Shown here piece by piece: positions 28,569-37,475 of a DNA stretch of 64,000 nt. The notes below the pieces were generated by a model. The model was not told the DNA's origin, did no database searches, and saw nothing but the letters and a program-made list of their open reading frames with translations. The stretch comes from Verrucomicrobiia bacterium. GTDB taxonomy: Bacteria > Verrucomicrobiota > Verrucomicrobiia > JABWAM01. The DNA lies in contig JAQUAF010000017.1 of the NCBI GenBank assembly GCA_028687435.1, positions 1 to 64,000 on the forward strand, in the 5' to 3' direction. The translations under genes were made by a program, and so were the position numbers. Numbering within the stretch: the stretch's first letter is position 1; each line of letters begins with the position of its first letter.

Positions 28569-30284
28569 TCAGTCCGCGGAAAAATCCATTTCTGCCGTCC
28601 CCGTCTGCTTGAGCAAGAACAAGACGAGAAACTCCGCGCCTTTCACCAACTCATCGAGCGGCAGTTGCTCTTGGTCGGAATGGGCATGGGTCAATTTTCC
28701 GGGGCCAACGGTCAGCACATTCAATCCGGGATATTCCGTGGCAAAAATGCGCGAATCGCATGAAACGGTCCACCCGGCCACCGGCTGCTCCTTCCACATG
28801 CCGCAGGCGCGCGCCGCGGCAATGGCGTTTCGCATGCTCACGGAATCCGGATCGCCGTCAAACGCCACATTATGCAGTTTGTCGTAGGTGACCTTCACCA
28901 CATCGCCCCCCTTCTCCAACCGCCCCAGCCGCCGCAGATAAGTCTCCGCTCCGCGAGCCGCCGCCTGGCGCATGCGTTCCATCACATCCTTGATGGGATG
29001 CGTCGGCACAAACCCCTGGCCTCCCTCCAACTTGAGCGTTTCACCATGGGGTTTTCCTCCCAACTCCAATCGCATCGCCCCCTCCGCAAACGTCTCCATT
29101 TTGGCCCGGCAATAGACCAGGCTGCGTGTCATCCATGCCATCTTGGTGATCGCCCCGTCATTTTCCCGGATCGATCCCATATGCCCCGTGGAACCGTAAA
29201 CCGTCACCACAAAACCATTGCCTTCCCGGCGCAAATCGTAGTGGCGCACCACCTTTGGCTTGCCCGTGCGCGGATCGTTCACCTTGGTCTTGTCCCCATA
29301 AATTCCGCAATAATCCGTCACCGCCACATCCAGACAATCCTTGATCAATTGTTCCACCTTGCCATTTGGGGCGCGGTCAAATCCGATGGTGAAACAAATC
29401 TCCCCGCAAATGCGGCTGGGATGTTCTCCAAAGGATCCCATCATTCCGTGGCAGGTCTGCACCGGACGCTGGGGAAAGAGAGGGTGAAAACTCTCGGTCC
29501 AGATGGCGCGCCCCTCCTTCTCCAATTCCTCAATCACAAACGCCGACATTTCAAACAGCGAAACCCCGGGCAACCTCAAATCGGCCCGATACCAGACCGC
29601 GCCGCGATTCGCCGGATGAATATTCAGGTCCGTGCATTCCCCCACAAGAATGGTGTCGTAGAGTTTCTTGAGATCCCGGTCCAGGGCCAGGGACAACGAA
29701 CCGTTCCCGCCGGTCTCCTCCTCCACCACAAACATGCCCACCACATTTTTCTTCCACCGCAGCTTCTCCCGTGACATCAGGGATCGCAACACCTTGAACG
29801 CCCCCACGGTCGCCACCACCGCGCCCTTGTCGTCGCAAGCTCCGCGTCCATGCACAACATCCTTCTCCACACGGGGCGGAAAATAAGGCGCAACCACATC
29901 GACATGGCTGTTCACCGCCACCGACCGGCCATCCCCCTCGCCTGTGCCGGGCAACACGCACAATAAATTGCCGCGACCGGCATAGGTTTCGCGGGGGGAC
30001 AATCCCTCCGGACGCTGCGGGGTCTTGGTGAAATGCAACAATGAATAGTTGGGATTCCCAGTCATCTCCGGATTGATCGGATGCCGGCGCAATTCCATCC
30101 CCTCAAACGCCAGGGGCTTGAGCTCCCGCTCAAGAATGGCAAAGGCTTTGTCCTCCGCCGTTCGCATGACGCTCACATCGGGATTGGGCGTGGTGTCAAT
30201 CCGGCAAAGTTCCACCAGCAAATCGCAAAGGTAACGCCGGAACTCCGGCGCGCGCGTCAGATTAAAAATATCTTGAATTTTCAT
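28569..30284 (-). CDS. M20-family metallopeptidase, large form
   Basis: 571 aa, well above the 370-450 aa usual for the family. Zinc-site blocks are visible: VAVNSHVDVVAPYF (His-x-Asp), GRGACDDKGAVVATVGAF (bridging Asp), FVVEEETGGNGSLSLAL (catalytic Glu pair), VGECTDLNIHPANRGAVWYRADL, and the C-terminal HAHSDQEQLPLDELVKGAEFL. The extra length is spread through a large lid domain. It probably acts on peptides or N-acyl amino acids in the cytoplasm, since no signal peptide is seen. Substrate cannot be assigned. Confidence 0.88.
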   Translation of the reverse strand: MKIQDIFNLTRAPEFRRYLCDLLVELCRIDTTPNPDVSVMRTAEDKAFAILERELKPLAFEGMELRRHPINPEMTGNPNYSLLHFTKTPQRPEGLSPRETYAGRGNLLCVLPGTGEGDGRSVAVNSHVDVVAPYFPPRVEKDVVHGRGACDDKGAVVATVGAFKVLRSLMSREKLRWKKNVVGMFVVEEETGGNGSLSLALDRDLKKLYDTILVGECTDLNIHPANRGAVWYRADLRLPGVSLFEMSAFVIEELEKEGRAIWTESFHPLFPQRPVQTCHGMMGSFGEHPSRICGEICFTIGFDRAPNGKVEQLIKDCLDVAVTDYCGIYGDKTKVNDPRTGKPKVVRHYDLRREGNGFVVTVYGSTGHMGSIRENDGAITKMAWMTRSLVYCRAKMETFAEGAMRLELGGKPHGETLKLEGGQGFVPTHPIKDVMERMRQAAARGAETYLRRLGRLEKGGDVVKVTYDKLHNVAFDGDPDSVSMRNAIAAARACGMWKEQPVAGWTVSCDSRIFATEYPGLNVLTVGPGKLTHAHSDQEQLPLDELVKGAEFLVLFLLKQTGTAEMDFSAD

Positions 30285-30650
30285 GTTGCAATAGGTTTTT
30301 AGTCTGAAGGCTGAAGACTGTTAGGGATCGAATCCTGCACAAAACGCGAAGAGGTCGGTCTTCGCTCGTGTCCCCTCCGTTGTCATTGCGAGTCCGCTTG
30401 ACGGACGACCCGCCTGCGTGGACGAACCCACTTCGGCGCGGCAAGAGCAATCTCGCGGCGGGGATTGCTTCGTCGCCCACTTTGCCTGCCGTGGCTTCTC
30501 GCAATGACATTGAGGGCAACATCTTACACTCATGGGCTCCCGCACCGCTTGCAGGCGCGGAACATTTTTCCGCAATTTTGAATTTTGAATCTTTAATTTT
30601 TAATCGCGAAGCTTCACCGCTCGCTGGCTTGGGGTGAAGCTTCGCCGGAA
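30285..30650. other. 366-bp intergenic region without a gene
   Basis: Between the peptidase and aminotransferase genes, both on the minus strand. It holds one copy of the dispersed AACAGTCTTCAG repeat (minus orientation, 30311-30322), a 129-bp inverted-repeat element (30381-30509) and a GC-poor stretch near 30570-30600. No convincing reading frame. Confidence 0.7.
30381..30509. repeat. Interspersed inverted-repeat element (CATTGCGAG type)
   Basis: Perfect 12-bp terminal inverted repeats TGTCATTGCGAG (30381-30392) and CTCGCAATGACA (30498-30509) bound 129 bp. Inside is a second inverted pair around GCAATC and GATTGC. Elements with TCATTGCGAG ends recur in many unrelated bacterial genomes and are thought to be miniature, non-coding repeats. 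Only one copy is in this window. Confidence 0.8.
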
Positions 30651-32063
30651 TCAATCCAGCGTTTCCCCGCACACTTCCTCCAAAACCCCCAGCCCTTCCA
30701 AAATGGCATCGCGGGTGATGGTCAGCGGCGGAGCGATTTTGATGCACCCCCCGCCCAATCCCACGGGAGCAAACATCAACAGGCCGCGCTGGAAACATTT
30801 CTCATTGATCTTCAACGCCATCTCGCCATCCGGCTCCCTGGTCCCCGGCTTGACGATTAACAAACCGCCCACCAAGCCGCGGCAAAATGCCACGCCAATC
30901 CGGTTGGAATGTTTCTTCCGGAGCCGATCCAACCCCTCCTTCAGCACCGCTCCAAGCCTGGCCGAGTTCCGGACAAGCTTTTCCTTTGCCAAAATCTTCA
31001 GGTTGGCAATGGCGGCTGCCACGGGCAACGGACTGGCCGAATGGGTGCTCGTCATGGACCCCGGCGCGTACAAATCCATGATCTCGGGACGTCCGATCAC
31101 CGCCGAAATCGGCAGGCTGGAGGAAATTCCCTTGCCGCAGCAGATCAAATCCGGCGTCAAATCATAATGTTCAAAGGTCCAGAACTTCCCTGTGCGGCCA
31201 AAACCGGCCTGCACCTCGTCCATGATCAACACCACGTCATGCTGCCTGCACCAACGTCCCAATCGGCGGGCATATTCGGCGGGCAGAAAATTGGGGCCGA
31301 TGCCCTGATAACTTTCGGTGATCACCCCCGCCACATCCCCGGGTTTTACCCCCTGCCTGGCAAGCGTCTCCAGGAAAAGCTCGAACCGGACATCCTCATT
31401 CCGGAAACCATCCGGAAAAGGAACCTGCACAAACCCCGGCGCCAGCTTCACCATCCACTCCTTGAGGGCGGGAATGCCGCCCGCCATCTGGGCGCCAAAA
31501 GTGCGTCCATGAAAAGCGCCGGTGAAGGAAACAATCACATGCTTGCGCGGCCCGTATTTTTTCACTCCATACGTGCGGGCCAGCTTGATCGAACACTCTG
31601 TCGCCTCGCTCCCCGTGGACAACAAAAACACCTTGTTGACTCCCTTGGGGGCAACCCTGGCCAGCGCCTCGCAAAGCTCCGCCCGTTCCTCATGCGAGAA
31701 AACGTAGGTGGCCAGCAATGGACGGTTCACCAGTTCCTTGACGCTTTGAATGATCTCCCGGCGGCCATGACCCGCATTGGAAACCAGCACACAACTCGAC
31801 CAATCCAGCCACTTGTTGCCCCATCGGTCATGGACATAAAAATCCTCCGCCTTGTGCCAGATGATGGGAGGTTGGCCGGACATGCTGATCGGTTCGTATT
31901 TCGCCAGCTTTTTGAAAATGGGAATGGATTGCGGCGCTGGAATCGAGGTCACGATCCGCCGGTGCTTCGTGTGAACCTTGGGAACCCTGACAGGAGTGAG
32001 GCAGTACTTGTGTCCAGAGACAGTTTTTTTGGCTGAATGGCTCTTGCGCGCTATCGTTGACAT
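30651..32063 (-). CDS. Class III PLP-dependent aminotransferase
   Basis: 470 aa, GabT/ArgD/OAT superfamily. Visible: YVHDRWGNKWLDWSSCVLVSNAGHG, VFLLSTGSEATECSIKLAR for phosphate binding, SFTGAFHGRTFGAQ, the cofactor Asp in VVLIMDEVQAGFGRTG, the Schiff-base lysine in LICCGKGISSSLPISAVIG, and the TSTHSASPLPVAAA block. A 55-residue basic N-terminal extension precedes the catalytic fold. Likely donors are 4-aminobutyrate, ornithine or a diamine, but the substrate cannot be fixed from sequence. Confidence 0.92.
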   Translation of the reverse strand: MSTIARKSHSAKKTVSGHKYCLTPVRVPKVHTKHRRIVTSIPAPQSIPIFKKLAKYEPISMSGQPPIIWHKAEDFYVHDRWGNKWLDWSSCVLVSNAGHGRREIIQSVKELVNRPLLATYVFSHEERAELCEALARVAPKGVNKVFLLSTGSEATECSIKLARTYGVKKYGPRKHVIVSFTGAFHGRTFGAQMAGGIPALKEWMVKLAPGFVQVPFPDGFRNEDVRFELFLETLARQGVKPGDVAGVITESYQGIGPNFLPAEYARRLGRWCRQHDVVLIMDEVQAGFGRTGKFWTFEHYDLTPDLICCGKGISSSLPISAVIGRPEIMDLYAPGSMTSTHSASPLPVAAAIANLKILAKEKLVRNSARLGAVLKEGLDRLRKKHSNRIGVAFCRGLVGGLLIVKPGTREPDGEMALKINEKCFQRGLLMFAPVGLGGGCIKIAPPLTITRDAILEGLGVLEEVCGETLD

Positions 32064-32236
32064 ATGATGTTCCTTTAAAAAATCCTAAATCGTGTTGGTA
32101 TGGATTCAGCATAAAACCAGCCTGACGTTTTGTCAAACAAAAAGCTTACACGTGTTTGGATGAATGAATTGTCTTTCCAAAATAAGGATTACCTTCAAAA
32201 AAAGTCCCCCCATGGCGGTCCAGAAGCACCACCCCA

Positions 32237-32779
32237 TCAATGCCTCATATCGGGCAACAAAGCTTCCGCCCGCGCGTCAAAATGCGGCGCAAGCCCGTTG
32301 ACTGCCACCATGGCGCTTTCCTGTTGGGGAATCACATCCAACTCAACCATCACCGGTTTCGGACAAAGGGATGCCGCTGCCTCCGAAGCTGGCGACAGGA
32401 TCAATTTCACGCGCGTCCGGCGAATCAACTGCCTGGTCTGTTGAGCAGCCATAAACATCACGTTGCTGGTTCGCAACCGCTCAAAAATGGCATGAATGAA
32501 TGGCATGCTGGCCTGGGGATCGGAATTCATCATGTCGGCCAGTTCCTGGCGGGTCAGCTTCCGCGCCGAAGTTTTCTCCACCGCCACCACATGCGCGGAA
32601 CGCGGAGCATCCTCGAAAAGCGCCATTTCCCCAACCACCTCCCCGGCGGAAATAATTCCCAACACATGCTGCTCCCCCGCCTCATCCAAAACAATTTTGA
32701 CACTGCCCGATTCAATCACAAACGCGTGCGACTCAACGTCGCCCTGGCGGATCAAAAAATGGCCGGCTTCGAAGATCAT
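32237..32779 (-). CDS. Cyclic-nucleotide-binding-domain protein without HTH
   Basis: 180 aa. An N-terminal cNMP beta-roll (MIFEAGHFLIRQGDVESHAFVIESGSVKIVL, then ISAGEVVGEMALFEDAPRSAHVVAVEKTSARKL) is followed by an alpha-helical tail. The tail shows no Crp-type helix-turn-helix. The start at 32779 avoids overlap with the preceding gene, 13 bp upstream; an in-frame ATG at 32869 exists inside it. Proteins of this build often gate other proteins or act as cytoplasmic sensors. Confidence 0.85.
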   Translation of the reverse strand: MIFEAGHFLIRQGDVESHAFVIESGSVKIVLDEAGEQHVLGIISAGEVVGEMALFEDAPRSAHVVAVEKTSARKLTRQELADMMNSDPQASMPFIHAIFERLRTSNVMFMAAQQTRQLIRRTRVKLILSPASEAAASLCPKPVMVELDVIPQQESAMVAVNGLAPHFDARAEALLPDMRH

Positions 32780-32792
32780 GCGGTCCCGGACG

Positions 32793-33275
32793 CTAACGGG
32801 TGGGGGAATCCATCTGGTGAATCCGGGAGGCGCGGGCATCAAACAATTCACCAATGGAATCATCGACATAAATGTCCAGCAACCGCCACCGGTCGCCGGG
32901 ACGGTAGTAGGAAAACCGCCAGCGCAATGGAAAATTCTCCGACCAGCTCAGGCAGACAATTTGCAGCAGGCTTGTCCCCACCCGGCGCTGTTCCACCACC
33001 TCGAATCCCAGAATCGGCCCATACGTGTTGATGGCGTCGCGCGTCTGTTTTTTCAGGCCTTTGACGTCATCATCCCGCCCCTTGATCCTGGTGTTGGCCA
33101 AAATCAGGACGTAAGCCTCGTCAATCTTGTCCTGCTTGAGCAGATTGAAAAAAGCGGTGAGACTCTTCTGAATCTCCTCGGGCGGCGGCGGCGGCGCGGC
33201 CCGCCCCTCCGTCGCCAAGCCGGGGGAAAGACACCATCCAAGAACCAGAAAAATCAGGGCGTTTCTCATAATCAT
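32793..33275 (-). CDS. Exported hypothetical protein
   Basis: 160 aa. A signal peptide is clear (RNALIFLVLGWCLSPGLATEGRAAPPPPP). The mature part (LTAFFNLLKQDKIDEAYVLILANTRIKG and RWRFSYYRPGDRWRLLDIYVDD) resembles NTF2-like or DUF4864-type small secreted domains, but I cannot name it firmly. Alternative starts are 33269 and 33302. Probably co-transcribed with the cNMP-domain gene 13 bp downstream. Confidence 0.7.
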   Translation of the reverse strand: MIMRNALIFLVLGWCLSPGLATEGRAAPPPPPEEIQKSLTAFFNLLKQDKIDEAYVLILANTRIKGRDDDVKGLKKQTRDAINTYGPILGFEVVEQRRVGTSLLQIVCLSWSENFPLRWRFSYYRPGDRWRLLDIYVDDSIGELFDARASRIHQMDSPTR

Positions 33276-33381
33276 GATATTTAGAAAATTCAAAAAAGAC
33301 ATGAAAGCGAAATCGCGAAGGAATTCCCGTTTCCCATCCGCCCCTGGATTTCCGCAGCCGCGGGAATCCCTCTCGATCCGG

Positions 33382-34512
33382 CTAGTTTGGAAGCTCGGGA
33401 AGAAAACGGTTTTTCAGGCGCTCGTCATAATTGTAAAGCACATATCCAGGCATGCCCATGTTGCGGCAAAGATTGATCTGGTTGTTGAGCTGCCGGGGCT
33501 GGTTCAACATATAGGAGCCAAGACCGCAATAAACCGGAACCCCGTTGCCGGCCAGACCGCGCTGCTCTTCCAGCCAGTCCTCCAACCGATCCTCATCCGA
33601 GGTGTAGTTCATGGGCACCACAAAATCCAAATACCCAAGCTTCATCCATCGCACCCAGTCCTGGGCGTAGTCACGCCTGCCAACATCCGGAGAATGCCAG
33701 ACCGCCGCGGACACCTTGGCCTTGGGATTGGCCGCCTTCACCGCATGACTGATCTCTCCCACAAGCGAAGTAAGCAGTTCGGTGCGAAATTCATGGTACT
33801 CGTCCCGCAAGGAACCGCTGACCACATCCGCAGGCCAGCGTTTCACCTTGATCTTCTGCGACCGTTCAAAACGGGCGCGGGACGTGGCGCTGAAGTCCAC
33901 CGACGGACTGAAATAACGGACGTAATCCAACTGAACCCCGTCCAGCGGATACTTGGACACAAGCTCAGCCGCCGCCCTGCGTTCCAGGGAACGATTGATC
34001 TCGCAGGCGGGAGTCCTCACCGGCACATTGTATGTCGGGCGGATGGCGCGCCCCTTGGGATCGCGCATCACTTCGCCTTTTTTGATCGCATTTTTGACGG
34101 CGGAAGCGGGAGCGTAATGCATCATGAAACACACGTGCCAGGCATGGACCTTGATCCCGTGTCTGCGCCCCGCATCGGCATAGGCCCGCGCATAATCGAT
34201 CCTGGTGTCCGGCGCCTTGGGCAGGACACTGCTCGGATAATAAGCCGCCCCGGCCGAACTCAGGCGCACAAACACTGCGTTCATCCCGGCCTTCTTCAGG
34301 TCGCTCATCACCTCCTCGGGATCGTAACGCCGCGGATCATAAATCCACGCCCCCCTGAATTCATTCGCCGGAGCCGCTGCGAGGGAGGCCGCCGCCGTCT
34401 TCCGGGAACCGCCGCTGGCGGAACGTGTGGTCTCGCACCCGGCCAGCCAAAGAATGAGCGGCAAGGCAAGAAGGGTTTGAAGAAAAAACAAGGAGGATCT
34501 GGAAGGCTTCAT
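33382..34512 (-). CDS. Glycosyl hydrolase-like 10 lipoprotein
   Basis: 376 aa. A type II signal peptide ends in LAGC (lipobox, Cys about residue 26). The catalytic-type barrel begins with EFRGAWIYDPRRYDPEEVMSDLKKAGMNAVFVRLSSAGAAYYPS and continues with KVHAWHVCFMMHYAP, the YPLDGVQLDYVRYFSP strand and WVRWMKLGYLDFVVPMNYT. This is the GHL10 (YngK-like) family of presumed polysaccharide hydrolases. It is anchored in the membrane and faces the periplasm or surface. Confidence 0.88.
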   Translation of the reverse strand: MKPSRSSLFFLQTLLALPLILWLAGCETTRSASGGSRKTAAASLAAAPANEFRGAWIYDPRRYDPEEVMSDLKKAGMNAVFVRLSSAGAAYYPSSVLPKAPDTRIDYARAYADAGRRHGIKVHAWHVCFMMHYAPASAVKNAIKKGEVMRDPKGRAIRPTYNVPVRTPACEINRSLERRAAAELVSKYPLDGVQLDYVRYFSPSVDFSATSRARFERSQKIKVKRWPADVVSGSLRDEYHEFRTELLTSLVGEISHAVKAANPKAKVSAAVWHSPDVGRRDYAQDWVRWMKLGYLDFVVPMNYTSDEDRLEDWLEEQRGLAGNGVPVYCGLGSYMLNQPRQLNNQINLCRNMGMPGYVLYNYDERLKNRFLPELPN

Positions 34513-34663
34513 AAGGAAGGACTAATTACAAGACCACACTCACCCACAAGCCTTGGATTTGTCAATAAAAAAAAGACCTGTCTGGCATTCGCGTAAAGCC
34601 GGTGTCTTGGGGGGAAGGAAACTTGAATTGTACTTTTCCCCTGTTTTGATAGCGTCATGCCTG

Positions 34664-36157
34664 ATGTCAAACAAGCTGATGAATTCCCCACGCAGCCAAG
34701 CCGTCCTGATTCCGCTCTTTGCCGCCGTTCTATTGCTAACGTGCATGAATGTCTTTTACATCAACATCCGGATCAGCAATCCCTGGCCCAACTCGGCGTG
34801 GGAACCCGTGATTCTCTTGGATTCCTGGCGAATGGTCCACCCGCCCGCCCATCCGATTTATTCAATGGAGTCGCCCTCTCCGTTGACCTATGGGCCAATG
34901 AAGGCATGGACACTGGGCCAGGCATTCAAATTCACAGGGCCGAATCTCTGGATGGGACGTTTCTTTTCCCTCGGCTCAGCGCTGCTGGCAACGGGGATCC
35001 TGGCCTGGGTTTGGACACGCAAGCGGGCGCCCCTTTTTTTCATTCCGGCCTGGTGCTTTCTCATGACGGGGAACTTGGTCTGCAAAAACTATTACGTGGA
35101 TGCGCGCCCGGACATGGAGGCCATTCTTTTCTCGGTCTTGGGCATCCTCGCTTTTTACCGGGGGTGCGAACGCGGGAAACACGCTTTTTGCCTCCTTGGA
35201 ACGGTCTGCCTGGTCATTGGCTTTTTCTACAAACAAACGGCCGCAATCTGGGCGGCGGTCCCTCTGGTCGTTGTGGTCCTCGAATGGAACCGGACGGTTC
35301 TCAAGAGAAAACTGCTTTTCGCCGCTTTTCCCTTGCTGGTCTTCTTTCTCCTGCTGATCGGAATGAAGCTGGCGCTGCCCGACCTCTATCGTCACATGAT
35401 CGAGGCTGCTTCCAATCACAAAACCAAGCCCCTGAACTTCCTGGCTCGCGTCAGCCATGTAATGCTCTATTCGCCGCCGCTTATCGCAACCCTTTTCTGC
35501 TGGCTGACAGCGGACGGTTTTCCCTGGTTGAAGGACTCCCGTCTGAAATGGCTGATCGCCTCCGCCATCGTGGGTGTTCCTGCCTGCACTTATTTCGCCT
35601 CGGGCGGAGGAGGAGATCTCAACTCTCTCATTCCCGTCTGGCTGATCTTCGCATCATTTTGCGTCCATTCGATTGATTCATTCCGCGGTGTTCTGGCCCA
35701 GGAAACGGTTTCCTTCAAAAGGCGGATGGCAACGAGCTGTTTTTTGGCACTGCTCCTGATGGCGCCAGCAGGCGGACACATGCTGAGTCTGATCAGTTGG
35801 ACCTGCCTGACCCACGGCGATGAACATTACAGCAGCGCGATCGAGTGCGCCAAAGCTCTGCCGGGGCGGGTGATCTGCCCTCAGGATCCGGGCGTTGTCT
35901 TTTTTGCCAAGGGGTATGCCGGGCGGTCCGTTTACGCCGAGTTGGATCAACGCTTCACCAAAGGGGAGTGGCCAAACGAAGTTCCGCAGTGCGTGATCGA
36001 TGAGGTCCGCCAGGCCGACTGGGTGATTTCAGTGGAGAGCGGCTTTGGCGCCAGCGGAATGATTTCCGGCCTGCTGGCCGAATTAAAATTCCAAGCGGTC
36101 CGTTTCCCCGATCTGGATGGTTCCGTTTACCGCGTGTGGAGAAGAACCGGAAAATGA
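34664..36157 (+). CDS. Polytopic membrane protein, GT39/ArnT-like
   Basis: 497 aa with about ten hydrophobic spans, for example LIPLFAAVLLLTCMNVFYI, FIPAWCFLMTGNLVC and LLVFFLLLIGMKLAL. The LTYGPMKAWTLGQAF and CKNYYVDARPDMEAILFSVLGILAFYRG segments resemble the DxD/D-rich loop and PMT-like core of lipid-linked sugar transferases. The family match is by topology and motif, not certain. Start 34664 (MSNKLMNSPRSQ) or 34679. It is the last chromosomal gene before the integrated element. Confidence 0.75.
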   Translation: MSNKLMNSPRSQAVLIPLFAAVLLLTCMNVFYINIRISNPWPNSAWEPVILLDSWRMVHPPAHPIYSMESPSPLTYGPMKAWTLGQAFKFTGPNLWMGRFFSLGSALLATGILAWVWTRKRAPLFFIPAWCFLMTGNLVCKNYYVDARPDMEAILFSVLGILAFYRGCERGKHAFCLLGTVCLVIGFFYKQTAAIWAAVPLVVVVLEWNRTVLKRKLLFAAFPLLVFFLLLIGMKLALPDLYRHMIEAASNHKTKPLNFLARVSHVMLYSPPLIATLFCWLTADGFPWLKDSRLKWLIASAIVGVPACTYFASGGGGDLNSLIPVWLIFASFCVHSIDSFRGVLAQETVSFKRRMATSCFLALLLMAPAGGHMLSLISWTCLTHGDEHYSSAIECAKALPGRVICPQDPGVVFFAKGYAGRSVYAELDQRFTKGEWPNEVPQCVIDEVRQADWVISVESGFGASGMISGLLAELKFQAVRFPDLDGSVYRVWRRTGK

Positions 36158-36199
36158 GGACAATGGGCGGCCATGCCGCAGCCGGCGAGCGGAGGCCGG

Positions 36200-36276
36200 T
36201 GGAGGCAAGGGGATTCGAACCCCTGACGGCGACTTCCCCCTCTGAGCGAATCGCGTTTCACTCTGGGACGACCTCC
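36200..36276 (-). other. Displaced tRNA 3' end, predicted attL of the element
   Basis: On the minus strand, 36224-36208 forms a perfect T arm (5-bp stem, TTCGAAT loop), followed by acceptor strand TGCCTCC and discriminator A (36207-36200). No anticodon arm can be folded upstream, although a GGAGG that could pair with the acceptor sits at 36276-36272. This is what remains when an element integrates into a tRNA 3' end: the displaced fragment stays beside the old chromosome. The orientation predicts an intact copy at the right end, beyond this window. The 36158-36521 stretch holds no gene. Confidence 0.6.
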
Positions 36277-36298
36277 GACAAACGCCCACAAACTGCCA

Positions 36299-36325
36299 CG
36301 ACGTTTATGTAATTGTTTATGCACG
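36299..36325. repeat. 27-bp direct repeat near attL, copy 1
   Basis: Shares CGACGTTTATGTAA and TTATGCACG with a second copy exactly 50 bp further on (23 of 27 positions identical). Within this copy GTTTATG is itself repeated. Position beside the predicted attL suggests integrase or excisionase arm-binding sites. Confidence 0.7.
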
Positions 36326-36348
36326 CCACGGGAAAGAGTCGCCCCCGT

Positions 36349-36375
36349 CGACGTTTATGTAAACTGTTATGCACG
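36349..36375. repeat. 27-bp direct repeat near attL, copy 2
   Basis: Second copy, offset 50 bp from the first (about five helical turns), with four mismatches in the centre. The constant phase on the helix supports a protein-binding role. Confidence 0.7.
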
Positions 36376-36521
36376 GCGGTGGAAGAACGGCTGATCGGAT
36401 TCGATCTTGATCATCGCCCATTGAGAGATGATGGGTTCAAATTGGCGTTGAACGGAAGGGATAGCAAGGGCAGGATGCCGGGGCAATCTACCATCGAGAA
36501 ATGGACTATCGGATTGTTGCC

Positions 36522-37409
36522 ATGAACTTTCGTGATTCTATCTGCAAACATCTGGCCGAGTACAAAGTCATTAATCTTGGCATCACAGAGGACGGGATTT
36601 TCCGCTATCGAACGCGGGATGTCCCCAAAGCCCACATCCTTCCTCATCGTCATCGAAGACTCAATATCCTGGACGAGTACCGAGGGAGTTTCTATTCGTC
36701 CGACGACTATAAGAAGATCGAAGCCCAACGCAAATTCCACCGGTGCTTCCATCATCTGAATTCGTCGCAGGCACTGTGCATCAATCTCTTCTACCCATTA
36801 ATGGCAGAAAGTGGGCTAGGTCTAGTGGCAAACTTCATCGGCATCGAGTCAGCGTTCGATCTTCAGGCCTACTTTGAGCAAGAATCCGATATGGAAAAAG
36901 CAGGGCGCCTAACCCATTTCGACTTTTACATGCGGCATTCAGGTGGAAACGAGGTGTTTTTTGAGGTCAAATATACGGAATGTAAATTTGCGAGAGTTGC
37001 AGCGGACGCTGGGCACAAGGACAAGTTCCAGAGAGTCTATCGTCCGCTCGTAGAGAAGTCGGCATTCCTGTGCAAGGAGTGTCGGAAGGAATCGGTTTTC
37101 CTGGAGAATTACCAGATTCTTCGCAATCTCGTCCATTTGAAGCCAACGTCTCACGTCGTGTTTTTGTTCCCGTCGGCAAATACAAGTCTTAAAAGCGAGG
37201 CCGTTGAGGCGTATAAAAACCTTTTGACAGACGCAGGGAGAGAACGTGCTAGAATAATCTATTTGGAAAATATAGTTTCTTATTTTGAGGCCGAATGTCG
37301 TATTGGTCCTTTAGCGGTCTACTATCCCATGTTCCGAAGAAAGTACCTGCCCCCTTGGTTAGTGCGACCTGAGGCTGACGGAGCTCACCCGTTGCCATCT
37401 CCGCTCTGA
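36522..37409 (+). CDS. PD-(D/E)XK nuclease-like protein, PGN_0703-type
   Basis: 295 aa. The core LTHFDFYMRHSGGNEVFFEVKYTECKFA has the D...E-x-K catalytic pattern of PD-(D/E)XK nucleases, as in PGN_0703-type putative restriction endonucleases. A Cys pair (CKEC) and the ARIIYLENIV strand follow. Start chosen at 36522 (MNFRDSICKHL); an in-frame ATG at 36501 adds seven residues. Sequence is visibly richer in A+T than the element backbone. It is followed after 66 bp by a PLD-type nuclease gene, suggesting a two-nuclease defence unit. Confidence 0.75.
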   Translation: MNFRDSICKHLAEYKVINLGITEDGIFRYRTRDVPKAHILPHRHRRLNILDEYRGSFYSSDDYKKIEAQRKFHRCFHHLNSSQALCINLFYPLMAESGLGLVANFIGIESAFDLQAYFEQESDMEKAGRLTHFDFYMRHSGGNEVFFEVKYTECKFARVAADAGHKDKFQRVYRPLVEKSAFLCKECRKESVFLENYQILRNLVHLKPTSHVVFLFPSANTSLKSEAVEAYKNLLTDAGRERARIIYLENIVSYFEAECRIGPLAVYYPMFRRKYLPPWLVRPEADGAHPLPSPL

Positions 37410-37475
37410 GGATTCCTTCACCACTGATCAACGTGCAAATCTCCTCCCATAGTTGCTGATTGAGAAAAAATAGAA

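Noticed and set aside
36200-36276. A complete functional tRNA gene
   Set aside because: The 77-nt span has a good T arm and acceptor end, but the position of the anticodon stem does not pair and no anticodon can be set.
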